A DNA stretch of 64,000 nt from a virus, in the IMG/VR virus record IMGVR_UViG_3300037507_005588, positions 25,823-89,822 of that record; one strand, written 5' to 3'. The notes beneath the pieces were generated by a model. It saw only the letters and a list, made by a program, of their open reading frames with translations. It made no database searches and was not told the DNA's origin. Made by a program: the position numbers and the translations under genes. This document shows, piece after piece, positions 38,376 to 47,372 of this stretch; position 1 is the first letter of the stretch, and each line of letters opens with the position of its first letter.

Positions 38376-39209
38376 ATGAATGAATTAGAATTCCTCAAGA
38401 ACGTCCTTTCTGTCAGGACCGCAACACATCATGAAGAACTGATGGTTCAATACATTTGTGATTGGTTAAAAGAACAGAACATCCCGTATGTTGTTGACGA
38501 AATGATGAATGTATATGCAACAAAAACTTCCCAAGGTTATGAAAACAAACTATATCCTTGTATGGTGGCTCACACCGACACTGTCCATCGATTTTCGGAT
38601 GAAATTATAGTCAAGGAAGAATTCCTTCCCAACGAAGAAAATCAAACCAAACTATCACTTAAAGGATACAATGCCGAAGGCAAACCTGTAGGTATTGGTG
38701 GTGACGACAAATGTGGTGTTTATGGTGCACTTGTTTCTTTGAGAGATTTGCCTCACGTAAAAGCAGCATTCTTTGTTTCCGAGGAAACTGGTTGTTGGGG
38801 TTCAAAAGAGGCAAGTCCCGAGTTCTTCTCGGATGTTGCTTACGCAATTCAATTGGATGCTCCAAGTAATTTCATGGTAACTGAAGTTTGTTCTGGTGTT
38901 CGTCTTTGGGAAAGGGATAGTGAATTTTTCCAAATATGTGATGAGGTTCTTGAGGAATTAATGCCGACTCGACAATACATGATTCACCCATATACGGACG
39001 TATCACAACTGAAAAAGAAATTTGATTTTTCTTGTATAAATTTTTCTTGTGGTTATTATTCTTATCATACACCTCATGAATATGTTGTGATTGAAGATTT
39101 ACATAATTCAATTCGGGCAGCTCACGAGATGATAAATCGTCTTGGATACAAGAAACATTTTTATGAACATAAAGGAAACAATTGGAATCTACCCTGGGAC
39201 ACTCAGTGA
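38376..39209 (+). CDS. M20-family metallopeptidase (peptidase T-like)
   Basis: 277 residues. Two-zinc ligands can be placed: His66 in MVAHTDTV, Asp110/111 in GIGGDDKCG, the Glu136-Glu137 pair in SEETGCWGS, Asp161 in IQLDAPS and a late His in YYSYHTPHEYV. The order fits M20 aminopeptidases and tripeptidases, but the lid domain is missing or very short. It would split small peptides in the cytoplasm. It lies on the host-type promoter side and is convergent with clpC, so it could finish peptides released by ClpCP. Confidence 0.8.
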   Translation: MNELEFLKNVLSVRTATHHEELMVQYICDWLKEQNIPYVVDEMMNVYATKTSQGYENKLYPCMVAHTDTVHRFSDEIIVKEEFLPNEENQTKLSLKGYNAEGKPVGIGGDDKCGVYGALVSLRDLPHVKAAFFVSEETGCWGSKEASPEFFSDVAYAIQLDAPSNFMVTEVCSGVRLWERDSEFFQICDEVLEELMPTRQYMIHPYTDVSQLKKKFDFSCINFSCGYYSYHTPHEYVVIEDLHNSIRAAHEMINRLGYKKHFYEHKGNNWNLPWDTQ

Positions 39210-39756
39210 TGAATTTTGTGATAGGTTAATTGAAATCTTTCACGAAAAAAAAGATTTACAATACAAAGGTGAAATGGCTAGTGGTGTTGACCCCACTGTC
39301 AAGGACACAACAGATTTGAATTTGATGGCAGACCCTGACCTTGCAGATATTGTTGAGGAAATTTGTGATGCTGCAAATGAAAAAATTGATTTATACGTTA
39401 AGAGGTACAGAACAGATGAGTCTTTCAATACCCAAGAATATCTTTTCAATCAAGGAACTCATTATCCTGTGTGGCAATTACAGAGATATGAAAAGGGACA
39501 AGGTCATTATATGGCTTGGCATACTGAAGGAGAATACCACGAATTTTGTAGTAGAATTTTTGCGGTGATGTTCTACTTAAATGATGTTACCGAAGGAGGA
39601 GAAACCGAATTCATACATCAAGGGTTGAAATTACAACCTACCAAAGGAACTTTTGTTGTATGGCCAGCTCCATGGCCATATGTACATCGTGGAAATGTCC
39701 CAATCTCAAATGACAAATATATTCTTACTACTTGGTTAGTCAGAAATGATGAATAA
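39163..39756 (+). CDS. 2-oxoglutarate oxygenase-fold protein (HxE variant)
   Basis: 197 residues from the ATG at 39163, overlapping the peptidase gene by 47 bases. MAWHTEGEYHEF places His120-x-Glu122 where most relatives have HxD. The MFYLNDVTEGGETEFIHQGLKL strand-turn is typical, and the distal His175 is in PYVHRGNVP; the usual Arg is a Lys (DKYILTTW). The P4H-like fold is clear, but activity is less certain because of the substitutions. Confidence 0.75.
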   Translation: MNIKETIGIYPGTLSDEFCDRLIEIFHEKKDLQYKGEMASGVDPTVKDTTDLNLMADPDLADIVEEICDAANEKIDLYVKRYRTDESFNTQEYLFNQGTHYPVWQLQRYEKGQGHYMAWHTEGEYHEFCSRIFAVMFYLNDVTEGGETEFIHQGLKLQPTKGTFVVWPAPWPYVHRGNVPISNDKYILTTWLVRNDE

Positions 39757-39758
39757 AA

Positions 39759-39780
39759 AAAGGGGTCTTTCGACCCCTTT
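39759..39780. terminator. Bidirectional intrinsic terminator
   Basis: AAAGGGGTC pairs with GACCCCTTT around TTTC with flanking A and T tracts; it serves the oxygenase gene on one side and clpC on the other. Confidence 0.8.
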
Positions 39781-39781
39781 C

Positions 39782-41776
39782 TTATTTTACCGTCACTTTA
39801 TCTTCGACTACGGTTATTTTGTAGTTTTTGTCTTCCACAACATCCCCATTTAGAACAAGTTCTGAAATAAGGTCTTCTACTTCATCTTGAATTGCTCGTT
39901 TGATTGGGCGAGCACCATAGACATCATCAAAACCAACTTTGGAAATATGATTAACCAACTTTTCATCAAATGTGAATTGTAGTTTCAATTCACCCAATCG
40001 TTTAATCAAATTTTGAAGTTCAATTGAAACAATCTTACTTACAGAGTCCTGGTCCAAAGAGTTGAAAATGATGGTGTCATCAATACGGTTTAGGAATTCA
40101 GGAGAGAAATAATTCTTCATTTCTTTTTTCAGGATTTCTTTTTTCTGTTCTTCGTTAGAATAACTTGAACCGCCAAAACCGATACCTGTACCGAAATCTT
40201 GAAGTTTTTTAACTCCGATATTTGAGGTCATAATAATCAAAGTATTTTTGAAATTGATTTTACGTCCCAAAGAATCCGTGAGGTGACCCTCGTCCAACAT
40301 TTGTAGGAGAGTGTGGAAAATATCTTTATTTGCTTTTTCAACCTCATCAAACAAAATTACAGAATACGGTTTGTTTTTTACTTGTTCAGTGAGTTGACCA
40401 CCTTCATTGTATCCAACGTATCCTGGAGGTGCTCCAATCAATCGAGATACTGTGTGTTTTTCTTGGTATTCACTCATGTCTACACGGATAAGTGCGTCTG
40501 AGCTACCAAAAACTTGTTTAGCTAATTGTTTAGCCAAGTGAGTTTTACCAACACCAGTGGAGCCCAAGAAGATGAATGAACCAATTGGTTTGTTGGGGTC
40601 TTTAATTCCGATACGATTACGACGCATTGCTCGTGCAATTTTCTTAACCGCTTCGTTCTGTCCCACAACATTCTTTTGAAGTTCTTGCTCCAAATTCTTG
40701 AGTGACTCTTTATCATCTGTCGACAACTTTGTAACAGGAATTTTTGTCATTGAGGAAACAACATTCAAAACCAATTCAGGTTCGATAATCTTTTTGTTTT
40801 TGATTTGGTCCTCTTCAAACTTACGTTTTTCTTTTTCCAAACGTTCCAAAAGTTTCTTTTCTTTGTCACGAATCTCTGCTGCTTGTTCGTAATCTTGTTT
40901 CTTTACAACATCTAATTTGTGTTGTTTGAGTTCCACAGCTTTTTGCTTCAATACCTCAATTGATTCAGGCACCTTAACTTCGACTTGACTACGAGCACCT
41001 ACCTCGTCAAGGATATCAAATGCTTTGTCAGGAAACTCTCGGTCAGTGATGTAACGGTCTGCCAAGTTTACACACATTTCCAAGATTTCATCAGAATAAG
41101 AAACTTTGTGAAAATCTTCGTAACGGTCTTTTGAATTCTTGAGAATCAAAAGGGTTTCTTCTTTTGATGGTGAGTCTACCACAACCTTTTGGAAACGACG
41201 CTCCAAGGCTCCATCTTTTTCAAAATTAGTTCGGTATTCATCCAAAGTGGTTGCACCGATACATTGAATTTCCCCACGAGCCAAGGCGGGTTTGAAAATG
41301 TTGGATGCGTCCATTGAACCTGATGCGTTACCGGCACCAACCAAAGTATGAATTTCATCGATGAAAATGATAATATCAGGATTTTCGGTAAGTTCCTCGA
41401 TGATTACCCGCATACGTTCTTCAAACTGTCCACGGTATTTTGTACCAGCCACAATTGATGTGAGGTCCAACAGAACGATTTTTTTATCTCGAAGATTTTT
41501 GGGACATTCACCCAAGAAAATTTTCATTGCAAGTCCTTCGACAATTGCAGTTTTACCACTTCCTGGTTCCCCTATAAGAATTGGATTATTCTTTTTACGA
41601 CGTGAAAGAATTTGGGCGATTCGATTGATTTCCAACTCGCGACCAATTACAGGGTCCAATTTACCCTCAGAAGCCAATTTGATTAGGTCTCGGCTAAAGT
41701 TATCCAAGACTGGAGTTCTACCACCTTTATTTCTCGATTTGATGTTTCCATCGTTGTCATCCATAGATTCAATCAT
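39782..41776 (-). CDS. clpC: ClpC-like AAA+ unfoldase lacking the N-domain
   Basis: 664 residues. Two AAA+ modules: Walker A GEPGSGKT (69-76) and Walker B IIFIDE (136-141), then Walker A GSTGVGKT (405-412) and Walker B VILFDE (473-478). Between them lies a short UVR-type coiled middle domain (about 283-312, KQDYEQAAEIRD), as in ClpC and unlike the long ClpB arm. An IGF tripeptide at 532-534 (GTGIGFGG) matches the ClpP-docking loop. The usual 140-150-residue N-domain that binds adaptors is missing; the protein starts almost directly at module 1. A TATATTTG box lies upstream. The obvious partner is the phage ClpP at 14281. Confidence 0.93.
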   Translation of the reverse strand: MIESMDDNDGNIKSRNKGGRTPVLDNFSRDLIKLASEGKLDPVIGRELEINRIAQILSRRKKNNPILIGEPGSGKTAIVEGLAMKIFLGECPKNLRDKKIVLLDLTSIVAGTKYRGQFEERMRVIIEELTENPDIIIFIDEIHTLVGAGNASGSMDASNIFKPALARGEIQCIGATTLDEYRTNFEKDGALERRFQKVVVDSPSKEETLLILKNSKDRYEDFHKVSYSDEILEMCVNLADRYITDREFPDKAFDILDEVGARSQVEVKVPESIEVLKQKAVELKQHKLDVVKKQDYEQAAEIRDKEKKLLERLEKEKRKFEEDQIKNKKIIEPELVLNVVSSMTKIPVTKLSTDDKESLKNLEQELQKNVVGQNEAVKKIARAMRRNRIGIKDPNKPIGSFIFLGSTGVGKTHLAKQLAKQVFGSSDALIRVDMSEYQEKHTVSRLIGAPPGYVGYNEGGQLTEQVKNKPYSVILFDEVEKANKDIFHTLLQMLDEGHLTDSLGRKINFKNTLIIMTSNIGVKKLQDFGTGIGFGGSSYSNEEQKKEILKKEMKNYFSPEFLNRIDDTIIFNSLDQDSVSKIVSIELQNLIKRLGELKLQFTFDEKLVNHISKVGFDDVYGARPIKRAIQDEVEDLISELVLNGDVVEDKNYKITVVEDKVTVK

Positions 41777-41798
41777 GATATTAAGTTTTTAGTTACCA

Positions 41799-41806
41799 CA
41801 AATATA
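41799..41806 (-). promoter_or_regulatory. TATATTTG promoter box of clpC
   Basis: Minus-strand TTGTATATTTG, about 22 bases upstream of the ATG at 41776. Confidence 0.6.
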
Positions 41807-41832
41807 CAATTATTTTTCCAAACTACAACAAA

Positions 41833-41881
41833 GACAATTTGTCAGGTATAAATTTTATGGTATTGACAAATTGTCAGGTAT
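41833..41881. promoter_or_regulatory. Tandem palindromic operators between clpC and the UVR gene
   Basis: GACAATTTGTC (41833-41843) and GACAAATTGTC (41865-41875) are perfect odd palindromes, each followed by AGGTAT, and their centres are 32 bases apart (about three helical turns). The second overlaps a TTGACA that has TTATAT 17 bases downstream. They are placed to control both divergent genes. They are not CIRCE-type heat-shock operators. Confidence 0.65.
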
Positions 41882-41960
41882 TAGATTATATTTTGGACTG
41901 GCACATTATTTACTATCATTGAGTTAAATATAAAAAATAAAAATTAAAATAAGAAATATT

Positions 41961-42434
41961 ATGTTTGGAAGACGAGATTCATTTGACGATTTGTTCAACG
42001 AACTAAATAAATTTTTTGGAGATAATTCTAACCCTTTCGGTGGAAGGTTTGGTATTCATGGAAAAAATAACGTAGAAAAAGGTAAAGATGAGAACGGTGA
42101 TTGGAATAAAGAAACCTTCACATCAGATGACGGAAAAATTGTAATTACCAGTTTTGTTCGTAGCTCGGGATTTGATGACGACATGATGAATAGTCTATTC
42201 AAAGAACCAAAACGTAAACCAAGTTCTGTTGAATCACTAAATCGTGAACTACAAACAGCAATTAAAAATGAGGATTACGAATTGGCAATTGCTATTAGAG
42301 ACAAAATCAAAAAAATCGAGGGTAATCAAGAATCAATTACCCAACTCGAGAATGAATTAAAAGAGTGTATCGAAACCCACAATTTCGAACGAGCAATAGA
42401 AATTAGAGAAGAGTTGAAGAAACTCAAAGTGTGA
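41961..42434 (+). CDS. Protein with two UVR motifs, possible ClpC adaptor
   Basis: 157 residues. The N-terminal half is Phe/Gly/Asp-rich (MFGRRDSFDDLFNELNKFFGD). The C-terminal half holds two UVR motifs: LNRELQTAIKNEDYELAIAI with RDKIKKIE (about 93-121) and LENELKECIETHNFERAIEI with REELKKL (about 129-156). UVR motifs occur in UvrB/UvrC, in ClpC and in the ClpC activator McsA. Position beside clpC with shared operators makes an adaptor or regulator of ClpC the best guess. No zinc fingers as in McsA. Confidence 0.7.
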   Translation: MFGRRDSFDDLFNELNKFFGDNSNPFGGRFGIHGKNNVEKGKDENGDWNKETFTSDDGKIVITSFVRSSGFDDDMMNSLFKEPKRKPSSVESLNRELQTAIKNEDYELAIAIRDKIKKIEGNQESITQLENELKECIETHNFERAIEIREELKKLKV

Positions 42435-42442
42435 CCCGAAAG

Positions 42443-42469
42443 ACCCCCAAAATTAATTGGGGGTTTTTT
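42443..42469 (+). terminator. Intrinsic terminator
   Basis: ACCCCCAA pairs with TTGGGGGT around a 6-base loop and is followed by T6, directly after the UVR gene. Confidence 0.8.
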
Positions 42470-42470
42470 A

Positions 42471-42478
42471 TATTTATT
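42471..42478 (+). promoter_or_regulatory. Putative late promoter TATTTATT
   Basis: Ends four bases before the ATG at 42483, immediately after the terminator. Confidence 0.5.
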
Positions 42479-42482
42479 AGGT

Positions 42483-42794
42483 ATGGAATCACCTTGGAAG
42501 AAATTTTTGGATACGGTCATGTTAAACGACCTTAAAAACGTTGCTGACCTTTACAGAAATATGAGGGTGAGTTTACAAAAAGAAGGAATCAGACAATCTC
42601 AATTGGAAAAGGGTGTCAACATTCCTCACAATATTTACATGGAGCGAGAATTTACAATCTACGCATTAAAACAAATGAAAGCCAAACTTAGAAAGTATGG
42701 TTTGATTGAAGGTGGTGGATTTGAATTTGATGATTACATTTCGGAAATATTTTCTAAAATTGATGAAGAAACACCTTTAGAAAATGGCCGTTAA
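42483..42794 (+). CDS. Small late protein
   Basis: 103 residues, helical and charged (MESPWKKFLDTVMLNDLKNVADLYRN ... EFDDYISEIFSKIDEE). No family is recognised. It overlaps the KTSC gene by 11 bases. It begins the late block that leads into head morphogenesis. Confidence 0.55.
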   Translation: MESPWKKFLDTVMLNDLKNVADLYRNMRVSLQKEGIRQSQLEKGVNIPHNIYMEREFTIYALKQMKAKLRKYGLIEGGGFEFDDYISEIFSKIDEETPLENGR

Positions 42795-43029
42795 ATCACA
42801 AATTATAGAAGGTACAAGAATCATCAACACAATTGATTCTTCAAACTTAGTAAAAACTGAGTACGATACCGACACAAAAAAAATGGTTGTTGAGTTCAAA
42901 AACGGAACTCGATATGAGTATGATGAGGTTCCCCACAACGTCTATGCTGAGTTTAGATTATCCGAATCACAGGGAAAATACTTCAATACCAAAATTTCAA
43001 AGACTTATAAGTTTAATAAATTAACTTAA
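42784..43029 (+). CDS. KTSC-domain protein
   Basis: 81 residues with one KTSC domain: IDSSNLVKTEYDTDTKKMVVEFKNG, RYEYDEVPHNVYAEF and SQGKYFNTKI. The domain is common in phages and is sometimes fused to RNA-binding modules, but its role is not settled. Overlaps the preceding late gene. Confidence 0.8.
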   Translation: MAVKSQIIEGTRIINTIDSSNLVKTEYDTDTKKMVVEFKNGTRYEYDEVPHNVYAEFRLSESQGKYFNTKISKTYKFNKLT

Positions 43030-43042
43030 ATTTTTATTTGAG

Positions 43043-43050
43043 TATTTATA
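43043..43050 (+). promoter_or_regulatory. Putative late promoter TATTTATA
   Basis: Ends four bases before the ATG at 43055. Confidence 0.55.
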
Positions 43051-43054
43051 GTTT

Positions 43055-43807
43055 ATGGACAAATACTCGGATATTTTAACCTCTTTTGGTACAAAAGATA
43101 CTTTGAACCCCCAAATTTGGGATGGGTTTGATACCGATAGTCCAATTCTTAAACCATCGATAAGAAAAGCATTACTCGCCATTGCCGGTGAATTTATGGA
43201 TTTTTTGGGTGAAAACCTATTCATCGATGATGTAAGATTTACAGGTTCCTTGGCAAATTACAACTGGTCAAAATATTCCGATATCGACCTTCATCTATAT
43301 GTAGATTTCACCCAATTCGATAGCGAAGATAGGGAGGTTTACAAAGAACTGTTTGGATTGAAAAAAACTCTTTTTAATACAACACACAATATAACCGTCA
43401 AAGGATATGAGGTTGAGTTATACGCTGAGGATACAAATGAATCACATTTCTCTACGGGGGTGTATTCAGTATTATATGATGAATGGGTTCACAAACCCGA
43501 AAAAGAAAATAAATCAATTGATAAAGACTTTTTGATGAAAAAAGCGCAATCTGTTATGGATTGTATCGATGATTTAATGGACGAATCCAAGGACATGGAT
43601 TATGAGAAAGCTGTCAAGAAAATTGATACCTTCAAAGAAAAGTTGAAGAAGTATAGAACCGCTGGATTGGAAAAAGATGGTGAGTTCTCTTATGAGAATT
43701 TGGTGTTCAAATTCTTAAGACGAAATGGATATATTGATAAACTATTCGAATTCAAAAATAAACTAACGGATAAGAACCTCTCGGTTGAAAATATGGAAAC
43801 CGAATAA
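43055..43807 (+). CDS. Nucleotidyltransferase-fold protein
   Basis: 250 residues. The pol-beta-type signature is readable: FTGSLANYNWSKYSDIDLHLYV gives the GS...D-x-D, and the third Asp/Glu lies in GYEVELYAED. A long helical C-terminus follows. Family members transfer nucleotides to RNA, proteins or small molecules. With many phage tRNAs present, a tRNA-end function is conceivable, but the late promoter argues for another role; the substrate is unknown. Confidence 0.75.
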   Translation: MDKYSDILTSFGTKDTLNPQIWDGFDTDSPILKPSIRKALLAIAGEFMDFLGENLFIDDVRFTGSLANYNWSKYSDIDLHLYVDFTQFDSEDREVYKELFGLKKTLFNTTHNITVKGYEVELYAEDTNESHFSTGVYSVLYDEWVHKPEKENKSIDKDFLMKKAQSVMDCIDDLMDESKDMDYEKAVKKIDTFKEKLKKYRTAGLEKDGEFSYENLVFKFLRRNGYIDKLFEFKNKLTDKNLSVENMETE

Positions 43808-43830
43808 ATTGAGATTTATGATTTTCCGTA

Positions 43831-43838
43831 TATTTATA
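43831..43838 (+). promoter_or_regulatory. Putative late promoter TATTTATA
   Basis: Located 15 bases upstream of the ATG at 43854. Confidence 0.5.
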
Positions 43839-43853
43839 AAGTAAAAAAATTAG

Positions 43854-44675
43854 ATGAGTCTCGTAACATATTTAGTGGCACCCTGTGCTGGCGGAGCCGC
43901 AGTTGAAGTCGATTTTGATGGACGTTCTCTTCCTGTAATTGGGGGAAATTATTATTTAACCTTTAATGGTGCAACTGCCGAAGGTTGTTACGAAGTTGTT
44001 GATACTGCGGAACCAGGTACTGGTTCAGATGTTGTTGCAACACAATCTTCGAATTATGGAGATTGTTTAACTTGTTTGGCGGATAACCCAACACCAACCC
44101 CAACACCCACACAAACTTCAACACCTACTCAGACTCCTACTAACACTGTAACACCATCGGTAACCGCGAGTCAAACAGCAACCAATACTCCAACACCATC
44201 GGTAACTGCGAGTCCAACACCGACACCATCGGTGACAAGTACTGTAACTCCGTCACCAACACCGACGGTCACGACATCACAAACAGCAACAAAAACACCG
44301 ACTCCGAGTAATTCTCCGACTCCAAGTGTTACGGCTTCGAATACTCCAACACCATCTATTACGGCATCACAGACCGCAACAAAGACACCAACACCAACGG
44401 TGACTCCGTCCGTAACGGCTACGAATACTCCTACACCGACACTTACACCTACTAATACACTTACACCAACTAACACACCTTCACCAACACCGTCAAACAC
44501 CCCAGCAGCTTCGGCTCAGTTTAACGGTCAAATCGACTATGAAGATTGTGTAAATTGTAGTGGTACAATAACGACTCCACAACTTCCTAAACCAGCTTGG
44601 TCTGATAACCAAGGTGCGGTTGTTTACCAAACAGATGCGGTTGCGCTTGGAGGTCCTAATGGATTAAATTCTTAA
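43854..44675 (+). CDS. Pro/Thr-repeat virion-type protein with Cys module
   Basis: 273 residues. A globular N-terminal module of about 75 residues has [18 protein letters not shown] and ends YGDCLTC. It is followed by some 140 residues of TPTPS/TQTAT-type repeats and a short C-terminal domain with [10 protein letters not shown]. The Cys module recurs twice in the 1127-residue protein at 58411. It lacks a signal peptide, so a virion surface component is likelier than an exported protein. Confidence 0.6.
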   Translation: MSLVTYLVAPCAGGAAVEVDFDGRSLPVIGGNYYLTFNGATAEGCYEVVDTAEPGTGSDVVATQSSNYGDCLTCLADNPTPTPTPTQTSTPTQTPTNTVTPSVTASQTATNTPTPSVTASPTPTPSVTSTVTPSPTPTVTTSQTATKTPTPSNSPTPSVTASNTPTPSITASQTATKTPTPTVTPSVTATNTPTPTLTPTNTLTPTNTPSPTPSNTPAASAQFNGQIDYEDCVNCSGTITTPQLPKPAWSDNQGAVVYQTDAVALGGPNGLNS

Positions 44676-44693
44676 AAATTAAATAAATAAAAA

Positions 44694-46148
44694 ATGGCTG
44701 ACTTAAAACCTATTGGTAGTGAAAAATTACAAGGACAAGAAAAATTGAACAGAATCCTTGAAATTGCTCGTTACAAAGAAAACATTCCACAAACCGTAAA
44801 CGAAACTGCAAAAGTTGAGTTTGGTAAAACATTGTCTGATGGAAACCAATATGAAATCGTTAAAGAAAAGGGTGGTTACGTTTTGATGAAACGTATCAAT
44901 GAATCTTTGGATTACATTGAACCTATGAAGAATAGAAAACATTATAAGTCATATTCTCAAGCTTTGAAAAGATTAAATTTGATGGCTGGCGAAATTAACA
45001 GATTGACTGAAAATGTTGAAGAAGTTTCTATGTTCAGAGTTGATGAGGAAAAAAAGTTCACACTAAAATTACCAAAACCATCTACGCCAGAACCAGCTCC
45101 GGCACCTGAGGTATCTATGGATGCTGAAATGGATATGACAGACGTACCTGAAATGGGTGATGAAGAAATGTCTATGGATACTGAAGTTTCGATGGATTCA
45201 CCAGCAGACACTGAACCTATGGATATGGGAGCAGAAACTGATGGAGGTATGGAAGAGGAAGTTGATTTTAGAGTTATTCAAAAAATTACAGGAAAATTAG
45301 GTCAAAAAATTAGAATGATGAATGATTCTGTTGGAATGTCATCTGAAGATGTTAAGTACGTTATTAATTCCATTTTGTCAGCGTTGGATTTAAGCAAACT
45401 ATCTGAAGAAGATAAAGAAGATATTTTAACAAAATTTGAAGATACTGAAACAGATTATGATATGGATATGGACATGAGTATGGACAATTCATCTGAATCT
45501 GATTTTGATTTTGATATGGATTCTGAGGAGACTGTTGATTCTGAAATGGGTGAAGGTATGTATGGTTCATTTGGTAATATTAGAAGAAAAGATTACAAAG
45601 GTGATGAATACTATGACGAAAAAGGCAGACAGGCTAAAAGTGCTGATATCTATGGTATAGCTGGAGATGATTTTGATACTGAAGAATTTGATACTTTTCA
45701 GCAATTATATGACAAATATGGTGACAAACAATCTTGGTTTAATAAAACAGATGGTGAAAAAATGTTTAACAAATATAGAGAAAGGACAGGTAAACCATTT
45801 AAGGTAAAAACAAGAAAGATGGACGGTGAAATGGGTGAAACCGAGTCGAAGGTTTCATCAATCATGGATTCAATCTTTGCTGAGTCAAAAGTTGATAAAG
45901 TATTATCAAGTTATTTTGTTTTATCTGAATCTGAAATTGAAAAATCTGAAAAACAAAAGTCAAAAGTTGATTCAAAAATGTTAAAGGTAAAAAAGTTGTC
46001 TGAAACAATTGAACAAGAATTGGCTGCTGAGTTTATTATCAAAGAAAACTCTGAATTAAAACTTCTGGGTAAAACTAATAAAAACAACTTAGTTTTCGAA
46101 AGCAACGGTGAACAATTCAGAATTTCACCAAAAGGAGAATTACTATGA
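44694..46148 (+). CDS. Acidic head-associated protein
   Basis: 484 residues. A basic N-terminal region (GSEKLQGQEKLNRILEIARYKEN) is followed by a centre dominated by Asp, Glu and Met repeats (DMDMDMSMDNSS) and a helical tail ending in a small domain. Position at the head of the unit leading to the terminase and the resemblance to the acidic core protein at 54833 suggest a role in head assembly. It overlaps the next gene by four bases (ATGA). Confidence 0.6.
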   Translation: MADLKPIGSEKLQGQEKLNRILEIARYKENIPQTVNETAKVEFGKTLSDGNQYEIVKEKGGYVLMKRINESLDYIEPMKNRKHYKSYSQALKRLNLMAGEINRLTENVEEVSMFRVDEEKKFTLKLPKPSTPEPAPAPEVSMDAEMDMTDVPEMGDEEMSMDTEVSMDSPADTEPMDMGAETDGGMEEEVDFRVIQKITGKLGQKIRMMNDSVGMSSEDVKYVINSILSALDLSKLSEEDKEDILTKFEDTETDYDMDMDMSMDNSSESDFDFDMDSEETVDSEMGEGMYGSFGNIRRKDYKGDEYYDEKGRQAKSADIYGIAGDDFDTEEFDTFQQLYDKYGDKQSWFNKTDGEKMFNKYRERTGKPFKVKTRKMDGEMGETESKVSSIMDSIFAESKVDKVLSSYFVLSESEIEKSEKQKSKVDSKMLKVKKLSETIEQELAAEFIIKENSELKLLGKTNKNNLVFESNGEQFRISPKGELL

Positions 46149-46540
46149 TTCTAATCTATGTGAACGGACTTGGTCCTAACTATAGAGGGGATAATATGTA
46201 TGAATTCATTTTTGGAAAAGAATTAGATGTATGGGGTGAAGGTTGGGATTCAAAACCATCAAGTGGATATCCTGAACCACCTGAACTCCAATACATTTCC
46301 AAAGTTGGAACTTTGAAGAATACAAGTTTGGAATTAGAACTTGTTCAAAAATCTGACTTCATGGGAATGACAGACGCGATGGAAGATATAATCGCGTTAG
46401 CCTGGGAAACCGATGAAAGTTGTGAAAATCAAACTCGTCTTGTTTTCCGTTTCGGAGATTCCGAACAAAAAGTTAAAGATAAATTGTACGAAAGGGACCT
46501 AATTTTAGAATTTGATAAAGAAGTTGTTTATGAAAACTAA
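46145..46540 (+). CDS. Conserved phage protein
   Basis: 131 residues, MILIYVNGLGPNYRGDNMYEFIFG opening, then VWGEGWDSKPSSGYPEPPELQYI and a charged second half. The pattern MYEFIFG...WGEGWD is a conserved T4-like small-protein theme beside head genes. Overlaps both neighbours. Function unknown. Confidence 0.6.
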   Translation: MILIYVNGLGPNYRGDNMYEFIFGKELDVWGEGWDSKPSSGYPEPPELQYISKVGTLKNTSLELELVQKSDFMGMTDAMEDIIALAWETDESCENQTRLVFRFGDSEQKVKDKLYERDLILEFDKEVVYEN

Positions 46541-47372
46541 AAAAGAAACAAAAGAAGTAGTTCAAGTGTCTCAAGCAGACACTGTTACCATCAATAAATT
46601 AAAGACTGAGAAGAAACCTTTCGAAGTTTATGAAGATGAGGATGAAACTATAGTAAAAGACCCTTTCGAATTAGGTTCAACACAAGACAAAAGACAAGTT
46701 GGTGCTAGTAGTTATGGTGACAATCCAACTGTGGACAAAGAATTAGACGCTGACGATGAAGATGGTATGGGTATGATGGAAGGTGAAATGGATGAAAAAT
46801 TCGAGTCCAAATCACAACAAAAATACTTCTTTGCAAAATGTGGCGATGGAAAAACTCCTGAACAAAAAAAGTGGTGTAAGATGGCTGATGAATTTGCAAG
46901 TAAAACAAAAAACTTCAAAAAATTACCTGAAAAAGTTACTGAAAGAAAAACAAGTCAACAAGTTTTAGAAGAATCTCTTGAGAAGATGATTCTAAAACAT
47001 GTCCAACCAAGAATGACAAAAAAAGAATTGATTCAAACTTTATCAGAAAGTGGAATCATCAGAAAAACTATTCATAAGATGCCAACTGAGAAAATGGTTG
47101 GAGATAAAAAATTGGACAAGCCTGTCGGGAAGATGTATACTTTAACAAAAAAGGAAGCTATGGAATCTACTACAACAGCACCAACAAGAACAAAACCCAC
47201 TACTAAACCAGGTGTAAAACCTGGTACTAGTGACCCCTTCAAACAACCTAAACACCAACCCAAACCTAAGGCTGGTAAAAATATGGTTGATTCCAATCCA
47301 AAATCAGAAGTCGTAAAAATTCCAGATTACCTTACTTTTGACCAACTTAAAATTAATTTCAAAGACAAGTAA
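46530..47372 (+). CDS. DUF3008-like protein
   Basis: 280 residues from the ATG at 46530. An internal SKSQQKYFFAKCGDGKTPEQ ... DEFASKTKNFKKLPEKV block matches the short DUF3008-type domain (SK-x-QQ ... LP-x-KV). The rest is Lys/Glu/Thr-rich and looks disordered, with a Pro/Lys-rich C-terminal quarter. It lies between two head genes with ATGA-type junctions, so probably a virion or assembly component. Confidence 0.6.
   Translation: MKTKKETKEVVQVSQADTVTINKLKTEKKPFEVYEDEDETIVKDPFELGSTQDKRQVGASSYGDNPTVDKELDADDEDGMGMMEGEMDEKFESKSQQKYFFAKCGDGKTPEQKKWCKMADEFASKTKNFKKLPEKVTERKTSQQVLEESLEKMILKHVQPRMTKKELIQTLSESGIIRKTIHKMPTEKMVGDKKLDKPVGKMYTLTKKEAMESTTTAPTRTKPTTKPGVKPGTSDPFKQPKHQPKPKAGKNMVDSNPKSEVVKIPDYLTFDQLKINFKDK

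Noticed and set aside
41863-41891. A sigma-70 type promoter (TTGACA, 17 bases, TTATAT)
   Set aside because: The Bacteroidota housekeeping sigma does not use this consensus, and the TTGACA is part of a palindrome that is repeated without the -10 partner. Kept only as part of the operator description.
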